Shown: positions 1-9,339, counted from the stretch's first letter. The stretch: DNA of 64,000 bases from JBCBTD01 sp039818825 (GCA_039818825.1 JBCBTD010000009.1:38359-102358), one strand, 5' to 3'. A program made the numbers and translations. Notes: a model not told the origin generated them from the letters alone.

Positions 1-816
1 GGCGTCTTGCGGCTCTACGAAATGCAGAAGGCCGGCAAGCTGATGTGCCCGGCGATCAACGTCAACGACAGCGTCACCAAATCGAAGTTCGACAATCTTT
101 ATGGTTGCCGGGAGAGCCTGGTCGACGGGATCAAGCGTGCGACTAGTGTCATGCTCGCCGGCAAAGTGGCCGTCGTGGCTGGGTTCGGCGACGTCGGCAA
201 GGGCTCGGCCGAGAGCTTGCGCTCGCAAGGTGCGCGGGTTCTGGTCACCGAGATCGACCCGATCTGTGCGCTGCAAGCGGCGATGCAGGGCTACGACGTG
301 GTGACGATGGAAGACGCCGCTCCGGTCGCCGACATCTTCGTCACCGCGACGGGCAACAGGGACATCCTCACGCTCGACCACATGCGCGAGATGAAGGACG
401 GCGCCATCGTCTGCAACATCGGCCACTTCGACAACGAGATCCGCGTCGCCGATCTGCAGAACTACAAGTGGACCGAGGTCAAGCCACAGGTCGACGAGGT
501 CGAGTTCCCCGACGGCAAGAAGATCATCGTCCTTGCCAAGGGTCGGCTGGTGAACCTCGGCTGCGCCACCGGCCACCCGAGCTTCGTGATGAGTGCGAGC
601 TTCACGAACCAGGTGCTGGCGCAGATCGAACTGTGGACGCACCCGGAGCGCTACGCCCGTGAGGTCTACGTGCTGCCGAAGAGCCTTGACGAGAAGGTGG
701 CGCGCCTGCACCTCGGCAAGCTGGGCGTCAAGCTCACGGAGTTGAGCGCCGAGCAGGCGTCGTACATCGGCGTCGAGCAGCAGGGCCCGTTCAAAGCGGA
801 TGCCTACCGCTACTGA
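1..816 (+). CDS. ahcY: Adenosylhomocysteinase, C-terminal part (5' end outside window)
   Basis: S-adenosyl-L-homocysteine hydrolase splits SAH reversibly to adenosine and homocysteine in the cytoplasm, clearing the product of SAM-dependent methylation. The reading frame is open from the first base, so the N-terminal substrate domain lies outside. The 271 codons present hold the NAD-binding Rossmann motif GFGDVGKGSA, the stretch ATGNRDILT, and the family C-terminus KADAYRY, whose Lys and Tyr reach into the neighbouring subunit's NAD site in known structures. The stop lies inside the start of tsaE (17-nt overlap), suggesting co-transcription. Confidence 0.97.
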   Translation, partial: GVLRLYEMQKAGKLMCPAINVNDSVTKSKFDNLYGCRESLVDGIKRATSVMLAGKVAVVAGFGDVGKGSAESLRSQGARVLVTEIDPICALQAAMQGYDVVTMEDAAPVADIFVTATGNRDILTLDHMREMKDGAIVCNIGHFDNEIRVADLQNYKWTEVKPQVDEVEFPDGKKIIVLAKGRLVNLGCATGHPSFVMSASFTNQVLAQIELWTHPERYAREVYVLPKSLDEKVARLHLGKLGVKLTELSAEQASYIGVEQQGPFKADAYRY

Positions 817-1276
817 GACGCTGGAACTCGCCGACCAGGCGGCAACGAAGGCGTTCGCCGGCCGCCTGGCTCGCCTCCTCACACGCGGCGACGTCGTGAC
901 GCTCTCCGGCGATCTGGGAGCGGGCAAATCGACCTTGGCACGCGCCGCGATCCAGGCGCTTGCCGGTGCCCCGATCGAAGTGCCTAGTCCGACGTTCACA
1001 TTGGTGCAGATCTACGACCTGTCGACGCTCACGGTCTGGCACGCCGATCTCTATCGCCTGAACCACCCGAGCGAAGTCGACGAACTCGATCTGGATGCGG
1101 CCATGGTCGACGGCGCGCTGCTGGTCGAGTGGCCGGATCGGCTGCCGCATGGCGCGTTTCCGGACCGCCTGGCATTGCACTTCGATATCGTCGACGCGAC
1201 CCGTCGATGCCTGTATCTCACACTCGGTTTCCGCTGGCTGGATCGCCGAAACAGCCTCCTCGACGGCGGAAACTGA
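800..1276 (+). CDS. tsaE: TsaE, ATPase of tRNA threonylcarbamoyladenosine synthesis
   Basis: Small P-loop ATPase that works with TsaB and TsaD to place the t6A modification on tRNAs reading ANN codons. The 158-residue product has the Walker A motif SGDLGAGKST near residues 37-46, followed by the family signatures PSPTF, HADLYR and VEWPDR. Its length fits the family (about 150). It overlaps the 3' end of ahcY. Only about 120 nt separate it from pckG, which has its own ribosome binding site. Confidence 0.93.
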   Translation: MPTATETLELADQAATKAFAGRLARLLTRGDVVTLSGDLGAGKSTLARAAIQALAGAPIEVPSPTFTLVQIYDLSTLTVWHADLYRLNHPSEVDELDLDAAMVDGALLVEWPDRLPHGAFPDRLALHFDIVDATRRCLYLTLGFRWLDRRNSLLDGGN

Positions 1277-1394
1277 CCGCTAGCCTGACGCCCGCGCGCC
1301 GGTGCGCCGTCGGCATGAGTTCAACCCTTCGACCCAATGACGAATGCTGCCAGTTGGTTTAGCGTCCGCTGGCGCGCTTGGAGGAGAGGCAAAA

Positions 1395-3236
1395 ATGGAC
1401 GGCCCGAGTATCCAACACCCGACGACCAACGCTCGACTCATCGCCTGGGTCGAGGACATGATCCGCTTGTGCAAGCCGGACAAGGTCCACTGGTGCAGTG
1501 GCAGCGACGAAGAGTGGACACGGCTGACCGACGAGATGGTCGAAAGTGGCACGTTCATCCGCCTCAATGCCGAAAAACGACCCAACAGTTTCCTTTGCCG
1601 TTCCGACCCACGAGACGTGGCGCGCGTCGAAGACAAAACGTTCATCTGCTCGAACAATCCGAAGGACGCCGGCCCCACCAACAATTGGGCCGAACCCAAG
1701 GAAATGAAAGCGAAGTTGAATGGGCTGTTCGACGGCTGCATGCGCGGCCGGACCATGCACATCATTCCGTTCAGCATGGGTCCCTTGGGTTCGGACATCT
1801 CGGAGATCGGCGTCGAGATCTCGGATAGCGCTTACGTCGTCGTGAACATGCGGATCATGACGCGGATGGGCCAGGCGGTCCTCGACGTCCTGGGCGACGA
1901 CGGCAACTTCGTGCCGTGCATCCACTCCGTTGGCCAACCGCTGGTCGACGGCCGCGAAAGTGTGGCTTGGCCCTGCGATCCGGCGAACACCTACATCGTC
2001 CACTTCCCCGAGGAGCGGACGATCTGGTCGTTCGGCAGCGGCTACGGCGGCAACGCACTGCTCGGCAAGAAGTGCTTCGCGCTGCGCATCGCTTCGGTGA
2101 TGGCGCGGGACAACGGCTGGCTCGCCGAGCACATGCTGATCGTCGGTGTCGAGGACCCGCATGGCGAAAAGACCTACGTCGCCGCGGCCTTCCCGAGCGC
2201 CTGCGGCAAGACCAACTTCGCGATGATGGTGCCCCCAGAGGCTTACGAAGGCTGGAAGATCCACACCGTCGGCGACGACATCGCTTGGATCAAGCCCGGT
2301 CCCGACGGCAAACTGTACGCCATCAATCCCGAAGCCGGCTTCTTCGGCGTCGCTCCCGGCACGTCGATGCAAACCAACCCGAACGCGATCGCTTCGCTGC
2401 ACAGCAACTGCATCTTCACCAACGTCGCGCTCACCGATGACGGTGACGTGTGGTGGGAGGGACTGACCAAGGAGCCGCCTGCGCACCTGATCGACTGGAC
2501 CGGCAAGGATTGGACGCCCGATAGCGGCCGTCCGTCGGCCCACCCGAACTCGCGTTTCACCGCTCCCGCAGCCCAGTGCCCGACGATCGACTCGGAGTGG
2601 GAGAACCCGAAAGGCGTGCCGATCTCGGCCTTCATGTTCGGCGGCCGGATGAGCAAGAACATGCCGCTGGTGTTCCAGGCGTTCAACTGGTCGCACGGCG
2701 TCTACTCCGCCGCGACGATGGGCTCCGAGGCCACGGCGGCGGCCGTCGGTCAGGCAGCGATGCGCCGCGATCCGATGGCGATGCTGCCGTTCTGCGGTTA
2801 CAACATGGGTGACTACTTCGCTCATTGGCTCGACATGGGTCGTAATCTGCCGAATCCGCCGCGGATTTTCCGCGTCAACTGGTTCCGCAAGGACGACGAC
2901 GGCAAATTCATTTGGCCGGGCTTCGGCGAGAACATGCGGGTGTTGCGTTGGGTGGTCGACCGGGTGCACGGTCGTACCGCACCGGTCGAGAGCCCGGTTG
3001 GCTGGATGCCTCGCTACGACGATCTGGACTGGACCGGTCTTGACTTCCCGGAAGAAGCCTACCAGGACCTGATGGCGGTCGACCGGGTCGCCGGCAACGA
3101 CGAAGCGCACGACCACGAGAAGCTGTTCGATCGCTTCCTCGATCGCCTGCCGAAAGAGTTCATCTTCGAGCGCGAGCTGCTTCGTTCCAGGCTCTGGCGG
3201 TCGCCCGAGCACTGGTTCCTGCACGCGGAGCGCTGA
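1395..3236 (+). CDS. pckG: Phosphoenolpyruvate carboxykinase (GTP)
   Basis: Converts oxaloacetate and GTP to PEP, CO2 and GDP in gluconeogenesis. The 613-residue product has the kinase-1a P-loop with its reactive cysteine (PSACGKTN), the kinase-2 metal motif GDDIAW, an FMFGGR segment and the C-terminal nucleotide region around PRIFRVNWFRKD. I chose the ATG at 1395 because GAGGAGAGG lies just upstream; the frame is open further up to 1344 but that part looks non-coding. Many alphaproteobacteria use the unrelated ATP-dependent enzyme, so the GTP type is a mild taxonomic marker. It converges on hpt. Confidence 0.96.
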   Translation: MDGPSIQHPTTNARLIAWVEDMIRLCKPDKVHWCSGSDEEWTRLTDEMVESGTFIRLNAEKRPNSFLCRSDPRDVARVEDKTFICSNNPKDAGPTNNWAEPKEMKAKLNGLFDGCMRGRTMHIIPFSMGPLGSDISEIGVEISDSAYVVVNMRIMTRMGQAVLDVLGDDGNFVPCIHSVGQPLVDGRESVAWPCDPANTYIVHFPEERTIWSFGSGYGGNALLGKKCFALRIASVMARDNGWLAEHMLIVGVEDPHGEKTYVAAAFPSACGKTNFAMMVPPEAYEGWKIHTVGDDIAWIKPGPDGKLYAINPEAGFFGVAPGTSMQTNPNAIASLHSNCIFTNVALTDDGDVWWEGLTKEPPAHLIDWTGKDWTPDSGRPSAHPNSRFTAPAAQCPTIDSEWENPKGVPISAFMFGGRMSKNMPLVFQAFNWSHGVYSAATMGSEATAAAVGQAAMRRDPMAMLPFCGYNMGDYFAHWLDMGRNLPNPPRIFRVNWFRKDDDGKFIWPGFGENMRVLRWVVDRVHGRTAPVESPVGWMPRYDDLDWTGLDFPEEAYQDLMAVDRVAGNDEAHDHEKLFDRFLDRLPKEFIFERELLRSRLWRSPEHWFLHAER

Positions 3237-3240
3237 CGGA

Positions 3241-3774
3241 TCAGCTGGTCGTCGGCACCTTCCCGACATAGGGAAGGTGCCGCCACCGGTCCGCGTAGTC
3301 GATCCCGTAGCCGACGACGAACACGTCGGGAATCGTGAAGCCGACCAAGTCGGCCTGAAACGCCACCTCGCGCCGCGACGGCTTGTCGAGCAGCGCGCAG
3401 GTCCGCACCGGCTCGGCGCCCCGATCCGAGAGGATTCGTGTGGCCACCGCCAGAGTCCGGCCGGTATCCTGAATGTCGTCGACGACCAAGACCGGCTCGC
3501 CGGTGAACTCCCCGCTCAGCGACCCTACCACCTGCACTTCGCCGGAACTGGTACTGCCGAGTCCATAGCTCGAGAGCTGTAGGAACGTCACCTTCGGCTT
3601 CAGACCGCGGCGATCGAGTGCTCGGACGAAATCGGCAACGAACACGAAGCTCCCGGTGAGGATGCCGACGACGGTGAACGTTTCCGGCATCAACCGCGCG
3701 GTTTCGTCGGCAAGACCATCGACCCGGCGGGCGAGCGTGCCGGCGTCGAACAGAACCTCGACGTCCGCGGTCAT
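3241..3774 (-). CDS. hpt: Hypoxanthine phosphoribosyltransferase
   Basis: Purine salvage enzyme joining hypoxanthine (and often guanine) to PRPP to give IMP or GMP. The 177-residue product carries GILTGSFVF (PPi loop region), the PRPP motif VLVVDDIQDTGRTL near residues 98-111, LLDKPSRR, and the base-pocket segment PDVFVVGYGIDYADRWRHLP. Length matches the family (about 180). It stands alone and converges on pckG with a 4-nt gap; its last codons form a perfect hairpin. Confidence 0.95.
   Translation of the reverse strand: MTADVEVLFDAGTLARRVDGLADETARLMPETFTVVGILTGSFVFVADFVRALDRRGLKPKVTFLQLSSYGLGSTSSGEVQVVGSLSGEFTGEPVLVVDDIQDTGRTLAVATRILSDRGAEPVRTCALLDKPSRREVAFQADLVGFTIPDVFVVGYGIDYADRWRHLPYVGKVPTTS
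3253..3282. terminator. Perfect 12-bp hairpin between convergent pckG and hpt
   Basis: CGGCACCTTCCC (3253-3264) and GGGAAGGTGCCG (3271-3282) are exact reverse complements around a 6-nt loop. The structure starts 16 nt after the pckG stop and lies wholly inside the last codons of hpt. No T-run follows on either strand, so it is not a textbook intrinsic terminator. Its perfection and place suggest a shared terminator or RNA 3'-end stabiliser. Confidence 0.6.
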
Positions 3775-3953
3775 GGCTCCAAGCCGCCAAGGAAGACAGG
3801 CTCGCGATCACTTTGGCCGACGTGCTCCGGCGCGCCTGCGGGCAAACGTCGTATCAACGCTTCGACATTCGACGAACGTCCAATGGCTGCAAGCTCGGGT
3901 TGGGTGTTTTCCACAGGTTCCGCGATGGATCCGATGGATCGCGCGGCTGCCGC

Positions 3954-4169
3954 ATGAAGACGGCTGGGTGGCACATGGCAACGGACGCGGACGCCTACGG
4001 TATCGCCGAATCGCTGGTTCGCCTGCACGGCGACGGCGCGGAAGCCGAGGCGCGCGATCTGTGGCGGTTGTACCGCGACACCGGAGCCACGAACGCGGCG
4101 AGGGTTTGGCAGCGCGTGCTCCAGACCCTCGCGGCGCTTCGAGCCCAACGGCGAACCGTTCTTCACTGA
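3954..4169 (+). CDS. Small uncharacterised protein (71 aa)
   Basis: I do not recognise this family. From ATG 3954 the product reads MKTAGWHMATDADAYGIAES and onward, with a helical, alanine/arginine-rich body and no membrane segment; a second ATG at 3975 would give a 64-residue form. The frame is open upstream to 3813, but that stretch is arginine-rich and unlike a protein start. It resembles in size and style the small helical orphan proteins of Rhodospirillales (inference). It lies between the hpt start and the 3' end of the desaturase gene. Confidence 0.5.
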   Translation: MKTAGWHMATDADAYGIAESLVRLHGDGAEAEARDLWRLYRDTGATNAARVWQRVLQTLAALRAQRRTVLH

Positions 4170-4221
4170 GCGCGAAGCCCGCGCACCGGCGTCGGCCAGC
4201 ACCAACCGCCTCCAGCGCAAC

Positions 4222-5139
4222 TCAAGAAACATGCGCCCTCACCTTGCGCACGATGTCGCCGTGCACCTCGATGTAGCCGTCGCCGATCGCATCGACGTGC
4301 GGCTCGATGAGACCGTGGAACATGGGCAGCCGGTGGAACGGCACCGCCGGCGCGAAGTGATGGGCAGTGTGATAGGCCATGTTCCAGTTCAGGACCCGCA
4401 ATGGCCACAACACCAGGGTCGTCCGGGTGTTCTGCAGGAAGTTCGGGACGAGCGGTAGGCCGACATGCTCGGCCATACGGATGACACGCATCCAAGGCTC
4501 GCCGAGCAGCCGCGGCACCAACCAGAAGGTCAGGGCTGCCGTGCTCCCGACGACCACGGAGACCACGGCGACTGCGCCGTAGAACGCCCACATCCAGCGC
4601 GCCCGCGCCGCCACCTCGCGTCGTTGGCAATCGTCGAGAAACGCCCGCTCGACCGCGTTGAACCGCCCGCGGGCATGATCGACCATGTTGTGAACGAGGC
4701 CCTGCCAATAGGGGACCGTCGACAAGTACCAGAGATAGCCAGCCAAGGTCGTCGGCAGCGCGATCAGTTCGGGGTCCTGCTCCGGATCCTGGGTGTGGGC
4801 ATGGTGAGCGCGATGCTCGTAGCGAAAGAACGTCGGCGACAGGATGATCGCCAAGCCACAGATCCACGCCACGACGTCGTTCACCCGTCGGCTGGCGAAG
4901 GCGGTGTAATGGGTCGCTTCGTGGAGCGGGGCGAACAGGTGCACCAGGACGACACCCTGAAGCGCCATCGCCGGCCACAGCCACCAGGAGCCGAGGCTGA
5001 GGTGGACCAGCCAGGTGGTGGCCGCCAAGGTCGCCAGATGGCCCGCCAGGAAGACGACGCCCGGACCGTTCGAGCGGGCCAGCATGGCTCGGTAGGCCTC
5101 GCGATCGACCACGTCGGTGACGGCCACGCGTCCGCTCAT
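4222..5139 (-). CDS. Membrane fatty acid desaturase family protein
   Basis: Integral-membrane di-iron enzyme of the desaturase/hydroxylase superfamily, presumably acting on an acyl lipid or similar hydrophobic substrate. The 305-residue protein has the three histidine boxes of the family: HEATH near residue 75, HRAHH near 110 and HTAHH near 260, with hydrophobic segments between. The ATG at 5139 is preceded by GAGGAG at good spacing; the open frame further upstream is low-complexity. It is divergent from the adenine deaminase gene (119-nt shared upstream region). The substrate cannot be read from sequence. Confidence 0.88.
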   Translation of the reverse strand: MSGRVAVTDVVDREAYRAMLARSNGPGVVFLAGHLATLAATTWLVHLSLGSWWLWPAMALQGVVLVHLFAPLHEATHYTAFASRRVNDVVAWICGLAIILSPTFFRYEHRAHHAHTQDPEQDPELIALPTTLAGYLWYLSTVPYWQGLVHNMVDHARGRFNAVERAFLDDCQRREVAARARWMWAFYGAVAVVSVVVGSTAALTFWLVPRLLGEPWMRVIRMAEHVGLPLVPNFLQNTRTTLVLWPLRVLNWNMAYHTAHHFAPAVPFHRLPMFHGLIEPHVDAIGDGYIEVHGDIVRKVRAHVS

Positions 5140-5258
5140 GCACCGCTCCTCGATTGCCTGGCGCAAGGTGCGTCGGCAGCCGGAGCCGTCAAGACCGCAG
5201 CTTGACCCGCCGCCACCACTGGCGGCACCTTTCGGCAAGCCAGGAGCGGGAGACGGCG

Positions 5259-6944
5259 ATGGCGCGTGCTGTGGACCTCGGCCGGCGGATCGACCAGGGA
5301 CGTGGCCTGGAGCCGGCCGATCTCGTCATCCGCGGCGCCCGCATCTTGGCCGTGGCCGATGGTTCGCTGGACGTGGGCGACGTCGCCATTGCCGGCGACA
5401 CGATCGTCGGCGTCTACGACCGCTATGCCGGCAAGCACGTGATCGAGGCCGAGGGGCGCATCGTCGCTCCAGGCTTCATCGATACCCACGTCCATCTCGA
5501 AAGCTCGATGGTGGCGCCCGCCGAGTTCGAGCGGCTGGTCCTGCCACGGGGAACGACGACCGCCGTCTGGGACCCGCACGAGCTGGCGAACGTGCTCGGG
5601 ACCCGCGGCCTCGACTACGCTCTTGCCGCGGCCGAGCGCCTGTGGATGACCGTGCGGGTCAACCTCTCCTCCTGCGTGCCGTCGAGCCCGCTCGAGACCT
5701 CGGGCGCCCGGCTGGAGGCGGCGGACCTCGTGCCGTTCCTCGACCTTCCGCTCACCCTCGGCCTCGCCGAGGTCATGAACGTTCCGGGCGTGCTGGCGAA
5801 GGACCCGGGCCTCTTGGCCAAGCTGGAGGCGTTCGCCGGGCGCCACGTCGACGGCCATTGCCCGCTCCTCCAGGGGCCGGACCTCGCGGCCTACGTCGCG
5901 GCCGGCATCCGCACCGACCACGAATGCACGCGGTTGGAGGAGGCGCGCGAGAAGCTGCGGAAAGGCCTCGCCATCCTGATGCGCGAGGGCAGCGTCGCCA
6001 AGAACGTGACGACCTTGGCGCCGCTCTTGACCGAGCAGACCTGGATGCGGATCGCCTTCTGTACCGATGACCGCAATCCGTTGGAAATCCTCGACGAGGG
6101 CCACGTCGACCATGCGCTGCGCCTGGCGATCCGTGCGGGCACGCCGCCGCTGGCGGCCTATCGCAGTGCCACGTTCGGCGCCGCCCAGATCATGGGGCTG
6201 CACGACCGCGGGATAGTGGCGCCGGGCATGCGGGCCGATCTGGTGCTGCTTGACGATTTGGAAAGCGTCGCCATCGACCACGTCATCTGCGCCGGCCGGG
6301 TGGTCGGTGCGCTGCCGCCGGTGGGCGAGACCAGCCCGACCGGACGCGGCTCGGTGACGCGGCCACGGGCGACGGCCGCCACCTTCGCGATGGCCGACAC
6401 TGGCCCGCGGCCGGTCATCGGCGCCCGGCGGTTCTCCCTGATCACCGACCGGCTGGAGCGCACGCCGCGGGTGGTCGACGGGCAGGCGGTTGCCGGCGAC
6501 GGGCTGTTGCAGCTCGCGGTGCTGGAGCGCCATGGGCGGAACGGCGACGTCGGCCTCGCCTTCGTCGAAGGTTTTGGTGAGCTGGAGGGCGCCATCGGCG
6601 CCAGCGTCGGCCACGACAGCCACAACCTGATCGTGGTCGGCAGCACGCCTGAGGCGATGGCGGTCGCGGTCAACCGGCTGATCGACCTCGAAGGCGGGGC
6701 CGTGGTCGTCCGGGGCGAGGAGGTGGCGGCGGAGCTGGCGCTGCCGGTGGCGGGGCTGATGAGTGACGAGCCCTACGAGGTGGCGGCGGCGGCGATGACC
6801 GCGCTGCGCCATCAGGCGGCCGACGCCGGCTGCACCCTGCCGGAGCCACTGTTGCACCTGGCGTTCCTGCCGCTGGTGGTCATTCCGCACCTGAAGCTGA
6901 GCGACCAAGGCCTCGTCGACGTCGACGCCTTCGCCCTGCTGTGA
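5259..6944 (+). CDS. ade: Adenine deaminase
   Basis: Amidohydrolase-superfamily enzyme turning adenine to hypoxanthine and ammonia; its product is the substrate of the Hpt encoded nearby, giving a short adenine-to-IMP salvage route (inference). The 561-residue protein shows the metal site GFIDTHVHLESS, then WDPHE, VDGHCP, GIRTDHE and CTDDRNP, and a complete C-terminal adenine-deaminase domain ending around KLSDQGLVD. The ATG at 5259 follows a purine-rich GGAGCGGGAGA tract. Length fits bacterial Ade (about 560-600). Confidence 0.94.
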   Translation: MARAVDLGRRIDQGRGLEPADLVIRGARILAVADGSLDVGDVAIAGDTIVGVYDRYAGKHVIEAEGRIVAPGFIDTHVHLESSMVAPAEFERLVLPRGTTTAVWDPHELANVLGTRGLDYALAAAERLWMTVRVNLSSCVPSSPLETSGARLEAADLVPFLDLPLTLGLAEVMNVPGVLAKDPGLLAKLEAFAGRHVDGHCPLLQGPDLAAYVAAGIRTDHECTRLEEAREKLRKGLAILMREGSVAKNVTTLAPLLTEQTWMRIAFCTDDRNPLEILDEGHVDHALRLAIRAGTPPLAAYRSATFGAAQIMGLHDRGIVAPGMRADLVLLDDLESVAIDHVICAGRVVGALPPVGETSPTGRGSVTRPRATAATFAMADTGPRPVIGARRFSLITDRLERTPRVVDGQAVAGDGLLQLAVLERHGRNGDVGLAFVEGFGELEGAIGASVGHDSHNLIVVGSTPEAMAVAVNRLIDLEGGAVVVRGEEVAAELALPVAGLMSDEPYEVAAAAMTALRHQAADAGCTLPEPLLHLAFLPLVVIPHLKLSDQGLVDVDAFALL

Positions 6945-7168
6945 GACCCACCGTCCGGCCGCAACCCTTTGCGATACCAAGAAAAAACGCCGATCAGGGT
7001 TCGTTTGGCATTTCCGGGTTTCGGCGATCCGCGGGTGTCGGCAAGCGCGCCGAGCCCGCTAGTCCAATCATAGTCCGCTCAGGGCGATTTTCCTAGCTGT
7101 CGTACGTGATCGAAGCCGACGAAGGCGCGCCTGCCCACCCACCAGCCGAACGACGCCACGATCAGGCG

Positions 7169-8740
7169 CTAGTCGCCCTCGAGACCAGCCAGTCGGCGTC
7201 GCAGATCGGCGGGCATCCAAGCATCGGCGGGAGCGAGTCGGCCAGCATCGGCAAGGGCATCGGCAACGGCCAAGGCAGCCTCTAGGTGGCTCTTCGCGGC
7301 CGTACCGTCGCCAGTCCGTTCCGCCATCTTGACGTTCGAGACGATAAAATCGCGCTGCCACTCAGCGTTGTTCGGGTCCATCGCCGCCAGACGCTCGCGG
7401 ATAGCCAGACTTGCCCCGTGGATTTGCAGCGCGCCCTCGAAGTCGTCCTGCGCCCCACGCATGTCGCCGAGCCGCTCTAAGCTCAAGGCTAGATCGCGCT
7501 GCCGGACAGCGTTGACGGGGTCCGATGCCGCCAGACGCTCGACGATCGCCAACGCCGCCTGATAGGCCTCCAGCGCACCAGCGACGTCACGCTGAACCAC
7601 ACGCATGTCTCCGACCTTGTTCCAGCTCACCGATAGATCGCGCTGCCATTCGGCATTACTTGGGTCCAACGACGCTAGACGCTCAGCAATGGCCAGTCCT
7701 GCCTGATACGCTTGCAGTGCGCCCGCGCTGTTGCGCTGCGCACGACGCACATCGCCTATCCTGTTGAGGCTTACTAAGCGATCGCGCTGCCACTCGGCGT
7801 TCTTCGGGTCCGACAATGACAAACGCTCGGCGATGGTATGGTACTTCTCGAAGCTCTGAAGGGCCGCTTCGAAGTTGCCCTTGGCGAACTGGATCGTCCC
7901 GACCTCATGGGCCAGTACACCTCGGTTGCGCTCGTCATTGGCCCGAAGACCTGCCTGCGCCGTCTCGAAGACGGCTAGCGCCTCATCGACGGCGCCCGCG
8001 CGCCCATGCAGCCGCCCCAGGAAGATCGCGTCCCAAGGGTCGGTGGAGCCCAGCACTACCGCGCGGCCGTAGGCGGCGAGCGCTCGTGCCGTGTCGACGT
8101 CGTAGGCCAGCGCGCCGAGGCGCCGCCAGCGAGCGACGGCGTCGTCCGTCGCCGCTTCGGCCTCCGCGGTCAGAGCTTTGAGGCCGCCTTCGAGATCGCC
8201 CTCGGCGATCCGCGCCAGCGCCGCCCGCTCCGCCGCGTCGCCTTCCTCGGCGATGGCTTCGGCCGCCGCTTCCTCCGCCTCCCGTGCGTCTGCCTGGCGT
8301 TGGATGCCGTGCTTGGCGACGTCGGCGTCGATCGACGCCACCGCGCGCTCGCTGAGTTCGACCTTGTATGCGGCGAGCCTGGCTGCAGCCTCTTCGGTCA
8401 GATCGCCCTTGGCTTCGAGCGCCGCGATCTGGTCCAACAGCTCGAAGGCGTCCTTCGCCGGGTCGGCGAGAAACGGCAGCTGGTCACGCATGCCAGCCAC
8501 ATCGGCGGCGTCGGCGAGCACCTCGCGCCCTGCGGCCTTCAACGCGACGTAACGCTCGAGCAGCCAAAGGCCGCAACCACCGATCGCGACGATGCCAAAG
8601 CCGACCAACGGCCGGCCCGTGACCATCGCCGCAACGACGGCGACTGCGAGCACCACCAGCGCCACCACCAACACCGCCGCGAGCAGCGCCCAGCGGACGA
8701 CGGCCGTCCTCCCCGTGGTTGGCTTCGTGGATGTCTGCAA
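7169..8740 (-). CDS. Membrane-anchored TPR protein with 48-residue repeats
   Basis: The 523-residue protein has two N-terminal hydrophobic segments (about residues 16-40 and 46-60), a charged helical Ala/Glu-rich middle and C-terminal tetratricopeptide-like repeats. Three 48-residue units (315-458) start with A-E/V-W/R-QRD and contain IGD or LGD, AGAL-x-AYQA-x-LAI-x-ERLA and DP-x-N. A fourth partial unit follows. Such AEWQRD repeats occur in many alphaproteobacterial and cyanobacterial scaffold proteins of unknown role. It probably presents a cytoplasmic or periplasmic protein-binding surface; no partner is encoded nearby. It converges on ade. Confidence 0.82.
   Translation of the reverse strand: MQTSTKPTTGRTAVVRWALLAAVLVVALVVLAVAVVAAMVTGRPLVGFGIVAIGGCGLWLLERYVALKAAGREVLADAADVAGMRDQLPFLADPAKDAFELLDQIAALEAKGDLTEEAAARLAAYKVELSERAVASIDADVAKHGIQRQADAREAEEAAAEAIAEEGDAAERAALARIAEGDLEGGLKALTAEAEAATDDAVARWRRLGALAYDVDTARALAAYGRAVVLGSTDPWDAIFLGRLHGRAGAVDEALAVFETAQAGLRANDERNRGVLAHEVGTIQFAKGNFEAALQSFEKYHTIAERLSLSDPKNAEWQRDRLVSLNRIGDVRRAQRNSAGALQAYQAGLAIAERLASLDPSNAEWQRDLSVSWNKVGDMRVVQRDVAGALEAYQAALAIVERLAASDPVNAVRQRDLALSLERLGDMRGAQDDFEGALQIHGASLAIRERLAAMDPNNAEWQRDFIVSNVKMAERTGDGTAAKSHLEAALAVADALADAGRLAPADAWMPADLRRRLAGLEGD
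7367..7798 (-). repeat. Three tandem 144-bp coding repeats in the TPR gene
   Basis: Three consecutive 144-bp units encode 48-residue repeats each beginning A-x-x-QRD. They correspond to protein residues 315-458. The DNA copies have diverged but keep conserved blocks, indicating expansion by tandem duplication followed by drift. Confidence 0.8.
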
Positions 8741-8812
8741 CGCTCACATCACCGCAACGAAAAACTCATCATGCGGCGCGACGGCACCCGCCACAAGCTG
8801 TTGCGGCCGAGC

Positions 8813-9337
8813 TCAGCCGCCCCGCGGGCGCTCTTGCTCCAGGCGCTCGTAATTGGCCTCGTCGGGGACGAGCGAGTAGAGAATCCGGACCTGGTTGCCG
8901 CGCTCGGCAGGAACACCGCCCACATTGTGGCTGAAGCGCTCGATGGTGCCGCGGGAGCCGGCGGGTATGACGGCGACGTCGGTCCGCTCGACGGCGACGA
9001 TGCCCGGCGTGTCGATGGAGACGCTGTAGGGGACCTGCACCTGGCCCTGTGGGGCGGCGCCGGCGATCTGGATGGCCACGGCGCTCTCGACGGTGAAGCC
9101 CTCCGCGTCGTCGTGGGTGCAGGTAGCTTCGAGCACGTCAACCCTGACGAGGCTCGGCGCGTCGTTGCCGGGGTAGGTCACGGGCATGCGGTCCAGGCCC
9201 TGGATGGCGGCGACCCGAGGGCAGGCGAACTCCGGCTCGCTGGAACCGCTGCAGGCGCTGACCAGCAGGGCGACGCCGAGCCCGAAACCGAGACCTGCGG
9301 TGCGGCGCACGCCACCGCCCGATGTGGCGCCAGACAC
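8813..9337 (-). CDS. Putative lipoprotein of unknown function
   Basis: Product of 174 residues with a signal sequence and lipobox LVSAC just before a Ser-Gly-Ser-Ser stretch, then a soluble, beta-rich domain (segments QVQVPYSVSID and TDVAVIPAG) and a charged C-terminus. It is presumably anchored in the cell envelope. I chose GTG 9337, which follows the stop of the CDGSH gene by two bases; an ATG at 9367 would overlap that gene by 28 nt and add ten residues. I do not recognise the family. Confidence 0.68.
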   Translation of the reverse strand: MSGATSGGGVRRTAGLGFGLGVALLVSACSGSSEPEFACPRVAAIQGLDRMPVTYPGNDAPSLVRVDVLEATCTHDDAEGFTVESAVAIQIAGAAPQGQVQVPYSVSIDTPGIVAVERTDVAVIPAGSRGTIERFSHNVGGVPAERGNQVRILYSLVPDEANYERLEQERPRGG

Positions 9338-9339
9338 GG

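Noticed and set aside
1359..3269. 636-codon open frame antisense to pckG
   Set aside because: pckG shows all family motifs; the antisense translation is His/Arg/Val-rich noise.
5136..6980. 614-codon open frame antisense to ade
   Set aside because: Same reason: shadow of a well-supported gene.
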